The notes: a model not told the origin generated them from the letters alone. A DNA stretch of 64,000 nucleotides from Rhodanobacteraceae bacterium (GCA_009996615.1 JAACZU010000003.1:240525-304524); one strand, 5' to 3'; positions 53,441-63,855 are shown, numbered from the stretch's first letter. Translations and numbers: made by a program.

Positions 53441-53776
53441 TGCGACCTTCTTCTCCGGGCGCATCCGTGGCCGGAGCGCTTGCATTGCGGGTGGATGCGG
53501 AACCGCGCGCGACGACGCGGCGCGGTCCGCCAGACAGGCAAGTTTAGCCCGGAATTCCCACGCCGTTCCTACTGCGGCCGCCGATCCATCCGCCCTGGCG
53601 CGCGCTGCTCCCTCAGCCAGGCTCGACGTAGGCTGCTACGCCTTCGCCCGTCTTCAGTCCGCCGCGCGCACCAGGGCGGCGTCTCGACGCCCTCGCTACG
53701 CAACGGCGTGGGAATTCCGGACTCGCCGTCCCGCGCGCCCGCCGCATGCTGCGGGCGCGGCGGCGGCGGCGGCGCG
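53441..53776. other. Gap between aceE and the malic enzyme gene, with long inverted repeat
   Basis: The aceE promoter side is followed by a 172-base segment bounded by perfect 19-base inverted repeats (53549-53567 and 53702-53720). No gene is visible within it. Confidence 0.6.
53549..53720. repeat. 172-base element with 19-base perfect inverted terminal repeats
   Basis: CCGGAATTCCCACGCCGTT at 53549-53567 is exactly complementary to AACGGCGTGGGAATTCCGG at 53702-53720. The size and non-coding content fit a miniature inverted-repeat element or a long hairpin. No target duplication was found by eye. Confidence 0.6.
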
Positions 53777-56068
53777 CTACGACGCCGCGCTGGCCGCGCG
53801 GATCTGCGCCTCGACCACCGCCAGCGCGGTCATGTTGAACACGCGCCGCACGGTCGCGGCCGGGGTCAGCACGTGCGCCGGCTTGGACAGGCCCATCAGG
53901 ATCGGGCCGAGCACGACGCCGTCGGTCATCACGCGCGTCATGTTGAACGCGATGTTGGCCGCGTCGAGGTTCGGGCAGACGAACACGTTGGCCGAGCCGG
54001 ACAGCTGCGAGTTCGGGAACAGCTGCTCGCGCACCGCCGGGTTCATCGCGGTGTCGGCGTGCATCTCGCCCTCGATCTCCACGCGCGGCAGGCGCTCGCG
54101 CAACAGCTCCACCACACGGCGCATCTTGGCCGCACTGGGGTTGTCGTGGCTGCCGAAATTCGAATGCGACAGCACCGCGACCTTCGGCGTGATGCCGAAC
54201 AGCTTCAGGCGCAGCGCCGCCTGCGCGGTCGCCTCGGCGATGCGCTCGGCGTCCGGCTCGACCGCGACGTGCGTGTCGAGGAAGAAGAACACGCCGCGGT
54301 CGTTGAACACCGCGCTCATCGCCGCCGGCGCCTGCACGCCCGGATCGAGCGGGATGATGCCGCGCAGGTAGGAGAGCTTCTTGTGGAAGCGACCGACCAG
54401 GCCGCAGATCAGGCCATCCGCCTCGCCGCGGCGGAGCATCAGCCCGGCGATCACGGTGGCGCGCGAGCGGACGATCTGCTTGGCGCTGTCGGGCGTGACG
54501 CCGTGGCGCTGCAGCAGTTCGTGGTAGAGCGACCAGTAGTCCTTGAAGCGCGGGTCGCTCTCGATGTTGCACAGCTCGAAGTCGACGCCGGGCTTCAGGC
54601 GCAGGTTCAGGCGCGCGATGCGCGACTCGATCACCGACGGCCGGCCGACCAGGATCGGCTGCGCGATGCCCTCGTCGACGACGTGCTGCACCGCGCGCAG
54701 CACGACCTCCTCCTCGCCCTCGGAGTAGACGATGCGCTTGGGGTCGGCCTTGGCGCGCGCGAACACCGGCTTCATCAGCAAGGTGGTGCGGAACACGAAC
54801 GCGTTGAGCTTCTCGCGGTACGCGCGCAGGTCCTCGATCGGGCGCGTGGCCACGCCCGAATCCATCGCGGCCTTGGCCACCGCCGGCGCCAGCTGCACGA
54901 TCAGGCGCGGATCGAACGGCTGCGGGATGATGTATTCGGGGCCGAACGACAGCGTCTTGCCGCCGTACGCGCGCGCGGCGACGTCGCTCGACTCGCGCCG
55001 CGCCAGCTCGGCGATCGCGTGCACGCAGGCGACCTTCATCGCCTCGTTGATCACGGTCGCGCCGACGTCGAGCGCGCCGCGGAAGATGTACGGGAAGCAC
55101 AGCGCGTTGTTGACCTGGTTCGGATAGTCCGAACGGCCGGTCGCGATGATCGCGTCCGGGCGCACCGCCTGCGCCTCCTCCGGCAGGATCTCCGGCGTCG
55201 GGTTGGCCAGCGCGAGGATGATCGGCCGCTCGGCCATGCGCGCGACCATCGCCGCCTTCAGCACGCCCGGCGCGGACAGGCCGAGGAACACGTCGGCGCC
55301 GTCGATGATCTCGTCGAGCGTGCGCGCGTCGGTCTCGCGCGCGTAGCGGCACTTGTTCGGGTCCATCTCCTCGGTGCGGCCCTTCCAGACCACGCCGAGG
55401 CGGTCGGCGACCCAGATGTTCTCCGGCTTCACGCCGAGGCTGACCGCCATGTCCAGGCACGCGATGCCGGCCGCGCCGGCGCCGGTCGAGACCAGCTTGA
55501 TCTCGCCGATCTCCTTGCCGGCCACGCGCAGCGCGTTGACCAGCGCCGCGCCGACGATGATCGCGGTGCCGTGCTGGTCGTCGTGGAAGACCGGGATCTT
55601 CATGCGCTCGCGCAGCTTCCGCTCGACCTCGAAGCACTCGGGCGCCTTGATGTCCTCGAGGTTGATGCCGCCGAAGCTCGGCTCGAGGCTGGCGATGATC
55701 TCGACCAGCTTGTCCGGATCGTTCTCGGCGACCTCCAGGTCGAACACGTCGATGCCGGCGAACTTCTGGAACAGCACGCCCTTGCCTTCCATCACCGGCT
55801 TGGCGGCGAGCGGGCCGATGTTGCCCAGGCCGAGCACCGCGGTGCCGTTGGTGATCACCGCGACGAGGTTGCTGCGCGCGGTCAGGCTGGCGACCTCGGC
55901 CGGATCGCGCACGATCTCCTCGCAGGCGGCGGCGACGCCGGGCGAGTAGGCCAGCGACAGCTCGCGCTGGGTCACGACCGGCTTGGTCGGGGAAACCTTG
56001 ATCTTTCCGGCCGGCTCGCGCCGGTGGTAGTCGAGGGCGGCTTTTTTCAGTTCTTCGATGGTCGACAT
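53777..56068 (-). CDS. maeB: NADP-type malic enzyme with phosphotransacetylase-like domain
   Basis: The 763-residue protein has a malic domain at residues 1 to about 425 ([49 protein letters not shown]) and a PTA-like domain from about 430 to the end ([27 protein letters not shown]). It converts malate to pyruvate and CO2; the C-terminal domain is regulatory in known MaeB and lacks transacetylase activity. It lies near aceE, which uses the product. Confidence 0.95.
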   Translation of the reverse strand: MSTIEELKKAALDYHRREPAGKIKVSPTKPVVTQRELSLAYSPGVAAACEEIVRDPAEVASLTARSNLVAVITNGTAVLGLGNIGPLAAKPVMEGKGVLFQKFAGIDVFDLEVAENDPDKLVEIIASLEPSFGGINLEDIKAPECFEVERKLRERMKIPVFHDDQHGTAIIVGAALVNALRVAGKEIGEIKLVSTGAGAAGIACLDMAVSLGVKPENIWVADRLGVVWKGRTEEMDPNKCRYARETDARTLDEIIDGADVFLGLSAPGVLKAAMVARMAERPIILALANPTPEILPEEAQAVRPDAIIATGRSDYPNQVNNALCFPYIFRGALDVGATVINEAMKVACVHAIAELARRESSDVAARAYGGKTLSFGPEYIIPQPFDPRLIVQLAPAVAKAAMDSGVATRPIEDLRAYREKLNAFVFRTTLLMKPVFARAKADPKRIVYSEGEEEVVLRAVQHVVDEGIAQPILVGRPSVIESRIARLNLRLKPGVDFELCNIESDPRFKDYWSLYHELLQRHGVTPDSAKQIVRSRATVIAGLMLRRGEADGLICGLVGRFHKKLSYLRGIIPLDPGVQAPAAMSAVFNDRGVFFFLDTHVAVEPDAERIAEATAQAALRLKLFGITPKVAVLSHSNFGSHDNPSAAKMRRVVELLRERLPRVEIEGEMHADTAMNPAVREQLFPNSQLSGSANVFVCPNLDAANIAFNMTRVMTDGVVLGPILMGLSKPAHVLTPAATVRRVFNMTALAVVEAQIRAASAAS

Positions 56069-56263
56069 GGCGCGGAATTCAGGGCGCGCGACGCGAGCCG
56101 CGCAGGCGGAAACGGCCCGGGACTATAGCACCGCGCCCGCCGGCATCGGCCGCGCGCGGCGTCACGACGCGGCGCAGCGGACGCCGGCCGGCGCGGCCGC
56201 GGCGCCCTGCCCATGACCGCCCGCCGATCCGCGCCGCGGCCGTGGCGAACGCAACGAGCCGCC

Positions 56264-57574
56264 CTACTCGGCGTGGTGCAGGTAGTCCAGCGCCGCCTGC
56301 AGCATGCCCGCGCTGCCGACCGCGAGCGCGCCTTCGTCGACGAAGAACTTCGGCGAGTGGTTGGTCGGCGCAGTGGCCGGATCGACGCCAGCCGGCGTCG
56401 CGCCGACGAAGAAATACACGCTCGGCACGCCGATCGCGCGGCCGAAGTGCGGGAAATCCTCCGACGCGGTCCAGCGCTGCGCCTCCTGCACGTGCTCCTT
56501 GCCGAGCGCGGTTTCCAGGCTCGCGCGCACGCGCGCGGTCAGCGCCGGATCGTTCGTGTTGACCGGGTTGCTGCTGTCGGCCGACAGCGGGATCTGCGTC
56601 TCGACCGTAGCGCCCTGCGCCGCGGCGACGTGCTCGGCGATCGTCTTCAGGCTCGCCAACGCGTGCTGGCGCATGCCCTCGTCGAACGCGCGCACCGTGC
56701 CCTGCAGCTCGGCCGTGTCCGGCACGATGTTGAAGCGCTGGCCGCCGTTGAACACGCCGAATGTGACCACCGCCGGGTCCTGGTTGAGGTCGAGCTGGCG
56801 GCTGACGATGGTCTGCGCGTTCGTCACGATCTGCGCCGCGGTCACGATCGGGTCGATGCCCTTCCACGGCGTCGCGCCGTGGCTCTGCTTGCCATGCACG
56901 ACGATGCGGAACGTGTCGGAGCTGGCCATCGCGCCGCCCGGCCGCAGCGCGACCGTGCCGACCGGCAGCGCGCTGACCACGTGCATGCCGAACACCGCGT
57001 CCGGCTTGAAGTCCTTGAACACGCCGTCCTTGACCATCAGCGGCGCACCGCCCTCCTCGCCCGCCGGCGCGCCCTCCTCGGCCGGCTGGAAGATGAACAT
57101 GACCTCGCCCGGCAGGTCCTTGCGCACTTTCGCCATCGCCGCGGCGATGCCGAGCGTCATCGCCGTGTGCGCATCGTGCCCGCAGGCATGCATCACGCCG
57201 ACTTCCTTGCCGAGGTACTCGCCCTTCGCCTTCGAGGCGAACGGCAGGTCGACCTCCTCGGTCACCGGCAACGCATCCATGTCGGCGCGGATCGCCAGCT
57301 TCGGTCCCGGCTTGCCGCCCTTCAGGATGCCGACCACGCCGGTGTGCGCGACGCCGGTGCGCACCTCGAAACCGAGCTTCTTCAGCTCCGCCGCGACGAG
57401 TTTGGACGTGCGCAGCTCGTGGTTGCCGAGCTCGGGATGCTGGTGCAGGTCGCGCCGCCACGCGGTGATCTGCGGCAGCAGCGGCTGGATCATCTGCGGC
57501 GACGTTTCGGCGGCCGCGGCCGTGCCGGACGTCAGGGCAATCAGCAAGGAAACGGCGATCAGGTTCTTCGACAC
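56264..57574 (-). CDS. Secreted M20 amidohydrolase/peptidase
   Basis: The GTG at 57574, with GGAG upstream, gives a signal peptide at once (VSKNLIAVSLLIALTSGTAAAA), and the protein has 436 residues. A longer frame starting at 57628 would place the signal peptide internally. M20D motifs: HQHPELG, RADMDALP, MHACGHDAHT (Cys131 and His133), PAEEG (Glu166, Glu167), and a dimerisation domain near SHGATPWKGIDP. Such enzymes hydrolyse N-acyl or N-carbamoyl amino acids. The substrate is unknown. Confidence 0.92.
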   Translation of the reverse strand: MSKNLIAVSLLIALTSGTAAAAETSPQMIQPLLPQITAWRRDLHQHPELGNHELRTSKLVAAELKKLGFEVRTGVAHTGVVGILKGGKPGPKLAIRADMDALPVTEEVDLPFASKAKGEYLGKEVGVMHACGHDAHTAMTLGIAAAMAKVRKDLPGEVMFIFQPAEEGAPAGEEGGAPLMVKDGVFKDFKPDAVFGMHVVSALPVGTVALRPGGAMASSDTFRIVVHGKQSHGATPWKGIDPIVTAAQIVTNAQTIVSRQLDLNQDPAVVTFGVFNGGQRFNIVPDTAELQGTVRAFDEGMRQHALASLKTIAEHVAAAQGATVETQIPLSADSSNPVNTNDPALTARVRASLETALGKEHVQEAQRWTASEDFPHFGRAIGVPSVYFFVGATPAGVDPATAPTNHSPKFFVDEGALAVGSAGMLQAALDYLHHAE

Positions 57575-57675
57575 GGGCGGCTCCGACCAGCAGAAACCGC
57601 CATGGAATCGCATCGGCGGTGCCGGCACAAGCGGTTTCGTTCGGGCGCGACCGCCCTACGTCCGGCGCCGCGAAC

Positions 57676-58935
57676 CTACAACCCCAGCACCAGATCCTCC
57701 GCCTCGACCCGCTCCAGCCGGATGTGGTTGGCGAACAGCGAGAACGCGAGCGAGCCGGCCAGGCCGCGCGCGTGCCGCACCCACGGCGGCAGCCAGCGCG
57801 GTGGCGCGATTGTGCCGTCGTCGAAGTACGGCTCCAGCGCGAGCACGTCGTGCAGTGCGAGCTTGCCGGCGAAGAGATTCCGGCACAGCCCCAGGCGCTG
57901 GTTCTTCAGCGCCCAGCGGAAGAACGTGTGCACCGACAGCAGGCCATGCAGGTAGACCGCGTCCTTCGTGAACGCGGCGCCGCCGGTCACCGGTGCGCCG
58001 CGGAACACGCGCTGCGCCGAGGCGAAGCTGTCGGTCTCGCTCTGCCCGGCGGCGATGAAGAAGCGGAACACCTCGATGAAGTCGGCGCCGTTGATCGCCA
58101 TGTCGATCGCGAGGATGCGCAAGCTGATGCGCTTCATGCGCGAAATATCGATCGAACCGGACATCAGCTCGGCAAACACCGCCAGCCCTTCCTGTGTCGC
58201 GGTGGTGCGCGGCGAGGCGCGCGCGAGCGACTTCAGTTGCGGCTGCGCGCGCCCGTTCAGCGCGGTCAGCGAATGCACGAACGCCTCGTGCGCGAGCAGC
58301 TGGTGGCGGTCGTAGTCGGAGAAGTACGTCGCCGAGCGCAGGCGGATGCGCGTCGCGCCGGCGGCGGCCTTGGCGATCAGGTCCGCATCGGTCTCGACCT
58401 TGATCACACCGGCGCCGAAGAACGCATCGAGCTCGACCTGCAAGTCGTCGCGCAGCGTGTCGGCGGTGATCTCGGCCGCGGCCTCGTCGCGCAGCCCGCC
58501 GTTGTGGAACTCGTCGGCGATCGCGATGAAATGCCGCGCGGCGTCGAGGTTGGTCAGGCTTCCGCCCGGCACCCGATCGCCGGGACGGCCGTACAGGCGC
58601 GCCGAGTGCGCGGTCACCGCCGGCGTGCCGGCCGCCTCGAGCAGCTCCGCCGCGATCCGCCACGACTCCGCCGTGCGCCGGATGTAGTCGCCGAGCGGAT
58701 GCGCCGGATCCGCCGCGCGCGCGATGTCGTCGAGCGCCGCGCGCATCGCCGAGAGGTCAGTGCGCGGATAGTCGACCTGCGGCAGCTTCAGCCGACCGAC
58801 CCGCCACGCCGCGATGAAGTCGAACTCGACCGACGTCGGCCAGCTGATCGTGCCGAGCACGCCGATGCCGCGCGTCGCCTCGACCAGGCGCCGGTCGAGG
58901 TCGGTGTGGTGCGTGATCGGGTCGGGAGCGGGCAT
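57676..58935 (-). CDS. Flavohemoglobin-expression-modulating QEGLA-motif protein (DUF1704)
   Basis: From ATG 58935 the protein has 419 residues. The family motif TQEGLAVFAELMSG is present, and HEAFVHSLTALNG carries the HExxH-like metal site of DUF1704. The family resembles zinc peptidases such as tyrosine carboxypeptidase-like enzymes, and one member was reported to modulate flavohemoglobin expression. A start at 59007 is possible. It stands alone upstream of the M20 gene. Confidence 0.88.
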   Translation of the reverse strand: MPAPDPITHHTDLDRRLVEATRGIGVLGTISWPTSVEFDFIAAWRVGRLKLPQVDYPRTDLSAMRAALDDIARAADPAHPLGDYIRRTAESWRIAAELLEAAGTPAVTAHSARLYGRPGDRVPGGSLTNLDAARHFIAIADEFHNGGLRDEAAAEITADTLRDDLQVELDAFFGAGVIKVETDADLIAKAAAGATRIRLRSATYFSDYDRHQLLAHEAFVHSLTALNGRAQPQLKSLARASPRTTATQEGLAVFAELMSGSIDISRMKRISLRILAIDMAINGADFIEVFRFFIAAGQSETDSFASAQRVFRGAPVTGGAAFTKDAVYLHGLLSVHTFFRWALKNQRLGLCRNLFAGKLALHDVLALEPYFDDGTIAPPRWLPPWVRHARGLAGSLAFSLFANHIRLERVEAEDLVLGL

Positions 58936-59299
58936 GCGGTGTCGCGAAAGGGCGATGCGGGGACGATAGCAGAGCAGGCCGGCCGTGCTTGCGGGGCGCA
59001 CCGGCACCTTGATCTAGTACGGTGACTGGGTAGGATCATCCTCGCTCAAGACAAATATCAGCTATCGGCGACATTGATCGCGAAATCCATCTCACGCTTC
59101 GCACAAAGGCGCGGTGCGGGGAGCTTGCGCATTGTTGACAGACGCAGCCAAAATGATGACCTTGCTTCGACCTGCTTTTAACAAGCCCCCATTGCCTCCG
59201 TCCTCCTTTCCGGGCAGGCTCGCATAGCACGTGTCGGTCACTCTGGCTGACTTCCCGGCTCCCCTGTGGAGCCGCGTCATAACGTAAGGGGTCTGCGTC
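58936..59299. other. Intergenic region between the QEGLA gene and the FG-GAP gene
   Basis: The region is AT-richer than its surroundings. TTGACA at about 59136 could be a -35 box for the plus-strand gene, but no good -10 follows at the right spacing. A 116-residue frame on the minus strand (59036-59386) has no domain and overlaps the start of the next gene. Confidence 0.5.
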
Positions 59300-60613
59300 T
59301 TGATTGTCTGGCCACTTTGCCTGTTTGCCAGGCACGGGCGCTTGACTGCGCCACTTGTCGCTGCACTGCTGATGGCCGCCGGGCATTCACCCGCGCGTGC
59401 GCATTCCTACGAAATTGGCGGTCCGTTCCTGATTGCTGGGGAAACCGGCGACAACGCCGTCGTCTCAGGTGACTTCAACGGCGATCGGCGTACGGACCTG
59501 GCTTTTTGCCAAGGCGGGAAGAACGTCATCATCCTGACCCAGGGGCACGACGGCTCGTTCGATCGCCATTTCGACGCCTCGGTATGGTCCCCGCTGCTTC
59601 CTGGCTGGTCCGTCTACGATTGTCGAATGAATATTGCGGATCTGAATGCCGATGGGATCGACGACATAATCCTCACCCACTCGCTGGGGATCACCTCGTT
59701 GATATCAAATGGTGCCGGCGGATTCGACCGTTCTGAAATCGACGTAGGCGTGCAGGTCAGCGGAGACATGCTCAAGGCCAGTGCCTTGATCGACGTCGAC
59801 GAAGATGGAGATCTGGATCTGGTCGTGTACAGCAAGGACGGACGCCTGAGGTACTGGCCGAACGATGGATCCGGCCACTTGGGTACGGAAAAGCTCCTGC
59901 TGCAAATCGACGTAGGTTACGGCGGATTGCGCGGCATGGCGGTTGGCGACTTCGACTCGGACGGGCGCATCGATATCGTGTTTCCAGTTCACCGCTATTT
60001 CCCCGAAGAAATTTCTCTGCTGCGCCTTTTTCGCAACGTCGGCGGTGGCGCGTTCGTCGAACTGGCTCCCATCACGTTTCCTGCGGGAGCCGCCATTGAT
60101 AACGCTGCCATCGGCGACGTCAATGGTGATGGAAGAAACGATATCGTCGTCACGCACAAGGCGAACAATCCCGCTGCGGCGGTCGTCGTCCTGCTTCAGG
60201 GGAATGACGGAACGTTTGGGGACTTCCAAGCTTATGCCACCGCCGATCTGCCTGCTTCGATCCTGATCGTGGATATCGATGGAGACGGCCTGAACGATGT
60301 CGTGATCAACCACCCCGGCTGGATGAGGGTGACGACCTATCTGCAAGGCCCGACGTATCTCGAGTTGCAGCCATCTGCCCACTGGGTGGGGAGCAACCTC
60401 AATACTGGTCAGGTGATGGCAGCCGGCGACTTCAATTCGGACGGCTGCACCGATATCGTCGTGGCCACAGGCGGCGCCGCCTACTACCTGCTGTACGGCA
60501 CCTCATGCCACCAGCGCCACTCTGCGCGTCCCACGCCGGAAATCCTCCGACAGGGCGAGCGCCTGCGCCGCACGAACATCGGTGTCCCTTCAGGCGCCGG
60601 TGTCGCCCGTTAG
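59300..60613 (+). CDS. Secreted FG-GAP/VCBS beta-propeller protein
   Basis: The frame opens with TTG at 59300 behind AAGGGG, and the 437-residue protein has a signal peptide (APLVAALLMAAGHSPARA). Seven copies of the calcium-loop D-x-[DN]-x-D-G-x-x-D appear: DFNGDRRTD, DLNADGIDD, DVDEDGDLD, DFDSDGRID, DVNGDGRND, DIDGDGLND and DFNSDGCTD. The count fits a seven-bladed propeller. The first copy has Arg in place of Gly. Composition is less GC-rich than its neighbours. Binding of a surface ligand is inferred. Confidence 0.9.
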   Translation: MIVWPLCLFARHGRLTAPLVAALLMAAGHSPARAHSYEIGGPFLIAGETGDNAVVSGDFNGDRRTDLAFCQGGKNVIILTQGHDGSFDRHFDASVWSPLLPGWSVYDCRMNIADLNADGIDDIILTHSLGITSLISNGAGGFDRSEIDVGVQVSGDMLKASALIDVDEDGDLDLVVYSKDGRLRYWPNDGSGHLGTEKLLLQIDVGYGGLRGMAVGDFDSDGRIDIVFPVHRYFPEEISLLRLFRNVGGGAFVELAPITFPAGAAIDNAAIGDVNGDGRNDIVVTHKANNPAAAVVVLLQGNDGTFGDFQAYATADLPASILIVDIDGDGLNDVVINHPGWMRVTTYLQGPTYLELQPSAHWVGSNLNTGQVMAAGDFNSDGCTDIVVATGGAAYYLLYGTSCHQRHSARPTPEILRQGERLRRTNIGVPSGAGVAR

Positions 60614-60771
60614 AGCAACGCTGAACACGCCCTTCGACGTCTTGGACTCCCGCTTTCCCGGGAATGACGACTTCTTCAGAGGGTTCTGTCGAGCACACGC
60701 CTCGATCGGCGTATTCCCCGCGCTTCACACTGGTCCGGCCCTTCCAGAATGGCGACAGCAGCACGTCCACC
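60614..60771. repeat. Gap with single CGTCAT-type repeat unit
   Basis: TGGACTCCCGCtttcccGGGAATGACG at about 60643-60670 is one unit of the family found doubled at 7670-7755. It lies between the convergent FG-GAP and rsgA genes. Confidence 0.55.
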
Positions 60772-61848
60772 TCACCGCCGCCCGTACTTCTCCCCCAGCC
60801 GCTTGCCGAGCGTCTTGGTCAGCACGCGTTCCTCGCCCTTGCGGCGCAGGCGCGCTTCGAGCGTCTCGGCGGCGGCGCCGAGTTCGTCGCGCAGCTTCAG
60901 GTAATTGCGCCAGCGCGCCGGGTCGAGGCGGCCGTCGGCGAGCGCGGCCTGCACCGCGCAGCCCGGTTCGTTGCCGTGCGCGCAGTCGCCGAAGCGGCAG
61001 GATTGGGCGAGCTCCTCGATGTCGGCGAACTGGCCCTCGTCGAGCTCTTCCTCGCCGGTCAGCTTCAGCTCGCGCATGCCGGGCGTGTCGATCAGGCAGC
61101 CGCCGCTCGGCAGCGCGATCAGCGCGCGGTGCGTGGTGGTGTGGCGGCCGCGGCTGTCGTGTTCGCGCACCGCGGCGGTCGCCATGCGCGCCTCGCCGAG
61201 CAGCGTGTTGGTCAGGGTCGACTTGCCAACGCCGGACGAGCCGACCAGCACGACGGTGTGGCCGGGGCCGAGCCACGGCTGCAGCGCGGCGACGCTGTCG
61301 GCCGACTTCGCGTTGACCGCGAACATCGCGATCGCCGGGATGCGCGCGCGCAGCGCGGCGAGCGCGGCCTCGACGTCATCGGTGCGGTCGGCCTTGGTCA
61401 GCACCAGCACCGGCGTCGCGCCGCTGGCCTGGATCAGCAGCAGGTAGCGCTCGATGCGCGCCGGGTTGAAGTCGTGGTCGAGGCCGTTCAGCACGAACAC
61501 CGCGTCGACGTTGGCGGCGATGATCTGGCGCTGGTGGCTCTCGCCGGCGGCGCCGCGCTTGAGCTCGGTGCGGCGCGGCAGGATGCGCTCGATCGTCGGC
61601 GGCGCGCCCGGCGCGACCAGCACGAAGTCGCCGACCGCCGGGCGCGCGGTCGGCTCGAGGCTGCGCTTGAGGAAGTGCGCGGCCGGCTGCGCGTTGAACA
61701 CGCGCGTGCCGTCGTGCAGTTCATAGCCGGCGCGGTGCTGCGCGACCACGCGCGCAATGGCCCAGTGGGGCGGCGCGTCGGCCGGCAGCGGGGTCGTGCG
61801 CCAGCCGATGCGGGCGAGGTCGAGTTCGGAGTCGGAGGTCGTCGGCAT
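60772..61848 (-). CDS. rsgA: Ribosome small-subunit-dependent GTPase A
   Basis: From ATG 61848 the protein has 358 residues. The GTPase motifs come in permuted order: TKAD (151-154) before GSSGVGKST (203-211) and DTPGM (254-258). The zinc site is Cys284, Cys289, His291 and Cys297. An OB-fold precedes. It matures the 30S subunit. It diverges from the aminotransferase gene at 61964 with a 115-base shared promoter region. Confidence 0.96.
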   Translation of the reverse strand: MPTTSDSELDLARIGWRTTPLPADAPPHWAIARVVAQHRAGYELHDGTRVFNAQPAAHFLKRSLEPTARPAVGDFVLVAPGAPPTIERILPRRTELKRGAAGESHQRQIIAANVDAVFVLNGLDHDFNPARIERYLLLIQASGATPVLVLTKADRTDDVEAALAALRARIPAIAMFAVNAKSADSVAALQPWLGPGHTVVLVGSSGVGKSTLTNTLLGEARMATAAVREHDSRGRHTTTHRALIALPSGGCLIDTPGMRELKLTGEEELDEGQFADIEELAQSCRFGDCAHGNEPGCAVQAALADGRLDPARWRNYLKLRDELGAAAETLEARLRRKGEERVLTKTLGKRLGEKYGRR

Positions 61849-61963
61849 CGGTCCGGATTGTAGGCGAGCTTTGCGGCGGCAGCGCCTGCGACGGAGCGTC
61901 CGGCATGGTCGCGGCGACGTGCGCGCTGCTAGCATCGCGCGGACACGGGCAACGGGAAGGACG

Positions 61964-63205
61964 ATGGGGAATCAGCCGGTGGCGGTCAGCAGCCGCCTGG
62001 CGCAGGTGCGCTACGACATCCGCGGTCCGTTGAACCGGCGCGCGTACGAGCTGGAGGCGGCAGGCCGTTCGATCCTGCGCCTGAACATCGGCAACCCCGG
62101 CGCGTTCGGTTTCCAGGTGCCGCCCCACCTGCGCGAGGCGGTCGCGGCGGCGCTGCCGCGCAGCGAGGCGTACTGCCACCAGCAGGGCCTGCCCGAGGCG
62201 CGCGAGGCGGTCGCCGCGCTGCATCGGCGCCAGGGCGCCGATGCCGACGCCGCGCGCGTGTTCGTCGGCAACGGCGTCAGCGAGCTGATCGACCTCAGCC
62301 TGCGCGCGCTGCTCGAGCCGGGCGACGAGGTGCTGGTCCCGGCGCCGGACTATCCGCTGTGGAGCGCGGCGACGCGGCTCAACGGCGGCGTGCCGGTCCA
62401 CTACGACTGCCCGCCGGAGCGCGCGCACCTGCCCGATCCGGACGCGCTCGCCGCGCTGGTCACGCCACGCACGCGGGCGCTGGTCGTGATCAACCCGAAC
62501 AACCCGACCGGCGCGGTCTACCCGCGCGAGCTGCTCGATGCGCTGGTCAGCCTCGCCGCGCGCCACGGCCTGGTGCTGCTGGCCGACGAGATCTACGACC
62601 GCGTGCTGTACGACGATGCCGCCTTTACGCCGCTGGCGCCGCGTGCCGGCGAGGTGCCGTGCCTATCCTACGGCGGCCTGTCGAAGGTGCATCTGGCCTG
62701 CGGCTACCGCGTCGGCTGGCTGTCGCTGACCGGCGCGGCGGGGCGCCTCGACGACCTGCGCCACGCGCTCGACCTGCTGGCAAGCCTGCGCCTGTGCAGC
62801 AACGTGACGGCGCAGTGGGCGGTGCGCCCGGCGCTGGAAGGCCCCGATGCGATCGCCGCGCTGACCGGCCCCGGCGGCCGCCTGCACGCCGCGCGCGCGG
62901 CGGTCGTCGATGCGGTCGCGCGCAGCGAGTTCCTCACCCTGGTGCCGCCGCAAGGCGCGCTGTATGCGTTTCCCGGCGTCGATCCGGCGCGCCTGCCGGC
63001 TTTCGACGATGCCGCGTTCGCGCTCGAGCTGCTCGAGCAGGAGCAGGTCCTGCTCCTGCCCGGCTCGAGCTTCAACATCGCCGCAAACAACCACTTCCGC
63101 GTCACCCTGCTGCCGGAGGCGGCCGTGCTGGCCGACGCGTTCGCGCGCATCGAGCGCACGCTGGCGCGCCAGGCCGACGCCGGCGCGGCGCGGCGTGTGG
63201 CCTGA
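61964..63205 (+). CDS. PLP-dependent aminotransferase, AlaA-like
   Basis: From ATG 61964, with GGAAGG upstream, the protein has 413 residues. Class I motifs: NIGNPGAFGF, VVINPNNPTGAVY, LLADEIYDRVLYD, and the PLP lysine Lys241 in GGLSKVHLACGYRVGW. The N-terminus (SSRLAQVRYDIRGP) and length suit the AlaA alanine-transaminase group, though the substrate cannot be proved. The SGNH gene follows after 35 bases. Confidence 0.9.
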   Translation: MGNQPVAVSSRLAQVRYDIRGPLNRRAYELEAAGRSILRLNIGNPGAFGFQVPPHLREAVAAALPRSEAYCHQQGLPEAREAVAALHRRQGADADAARVFVGNGVSELIDLSLRALLEPGDEVLVPAPDYPLWSAATRLNGGVPVHYDCPPERAHLPDPDALAALVTPRTRALVVINPNNPTGAVYPRELLDALVSLAARHGLVLLADEIYDRVLYDDAAFTPLAPRAGEVPCLSYGGLSKVHLACGYRVGWLSLTGAAGRLDDLRHALDLLASLRLCSNVTAQWAVRPALEGPDAIAALTGPGGRLHAARAAVVDAVARSEFLTLVPPQGALYAFPGVDPARLPAFDDAAFALELLEQEQVLLLPGSSFNIAANNHFRVTLLPEAAVLADAFARIERTLARQADAGAARRVA

Positions 63206-63240
63206 GACGCGGCCCGCCTTCCCACACCGGACCCATCCGC

Positions 63241-63855
63241 ATGACGACTGCCGCCTTCCTCGCCCTCGGCGACTCCTACACGATTGGCGAAGGTGTCGAC
63301 GCCGACGAGCGCTGGCCGGCGCAACTGGCGCGCCGCCTGCGCGCGCGCGGCGTGGCGATCGACGATCCGCAGGTGATCGCGACCACCGGCTGGACCACCG
63401 ACGAGCTGGCCGCGGCCATGGATGCCGCCACGTTCGCGCCGCCCTACGCGCTGGTCACGCTGCTGATCGGCGTCAACAACCAGTACCGCGGCCGCGAGCT
63501 GGCCAACTACCGCATCGAGTTTGGCGCGCTCTTGGCGCGCGCGATCGCGCTGGCCGGCGGCGACGCGCGCCGCGTCGTGGTCGTGTCGATCCCGGATTGG
63601 GGCGTCACGCGCTTCGCCCGCGCTCAAGGTCGCGATGCGCCCCGGATCGCCGCGGAAATCGATGCGTTCAACGACGTTGCGCGCGAGGTCGCCACCGCGA
63701 GTGGCGCGGCGTTCGTCGACGTCACGGCCAAGTCGCGTGACGCCGGCGACGCCGACGCGATGCTGGTCGGCGACGGCCTGCATCCGTCCGCGGCACAATA
63801 CGCGCGCTGGACCGACCTGATCCTGCCGGCGGCCGAACAGGCACTCGCCGGCTGA
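63241..63855 (+). CDS. SGNH/GDSL-type hydrolase
   Basis: The 204-residue protein has the nucleophile Ser12 in GDSYTIGEG. GVNNQYRG contains the oxyanion Asn, and DGLHPSAAQY has Asp178 and His181. It has no signal peptide, so it acts in the cytoplasm. The family includes thioesterases and lysophospholipases; the substrate is unknown. It is likely co-transcribed with the aminotransferase. Confidence 0.92.
   Translation: MTTAAFLALGDSYTIGEGVDADERWPAQLARRLRARGVAIDDPQVIATTGWTTDELAAAMDAATFAPPYALVTLLIGVNNQYRGRELANYRIEFGALLARAIALAGGDARRVVVVSIPDWGVTRFARAQGRDAPRIAAEIDAFNDVAREVATASGAAFVDVTAKSRDAGDADAMLVGDGLHPSAAQYARWTDLILPAAEQALAG

Noticed and set aside
49934-56128. Open frame of over 2,000 codons on the plus strand across the VIT, aceE and maeB genes
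   Set aside because: It is antisense to three clear genes and results from strong GC bias at third positions. The translation is Arg/Ala/Val-rich with no domain.
59036-59386. Minus-strand frame of 116 codons
   Set aside because: It has no domain and no ribosome site, and it overlaps the start of the FG-GAP gene.
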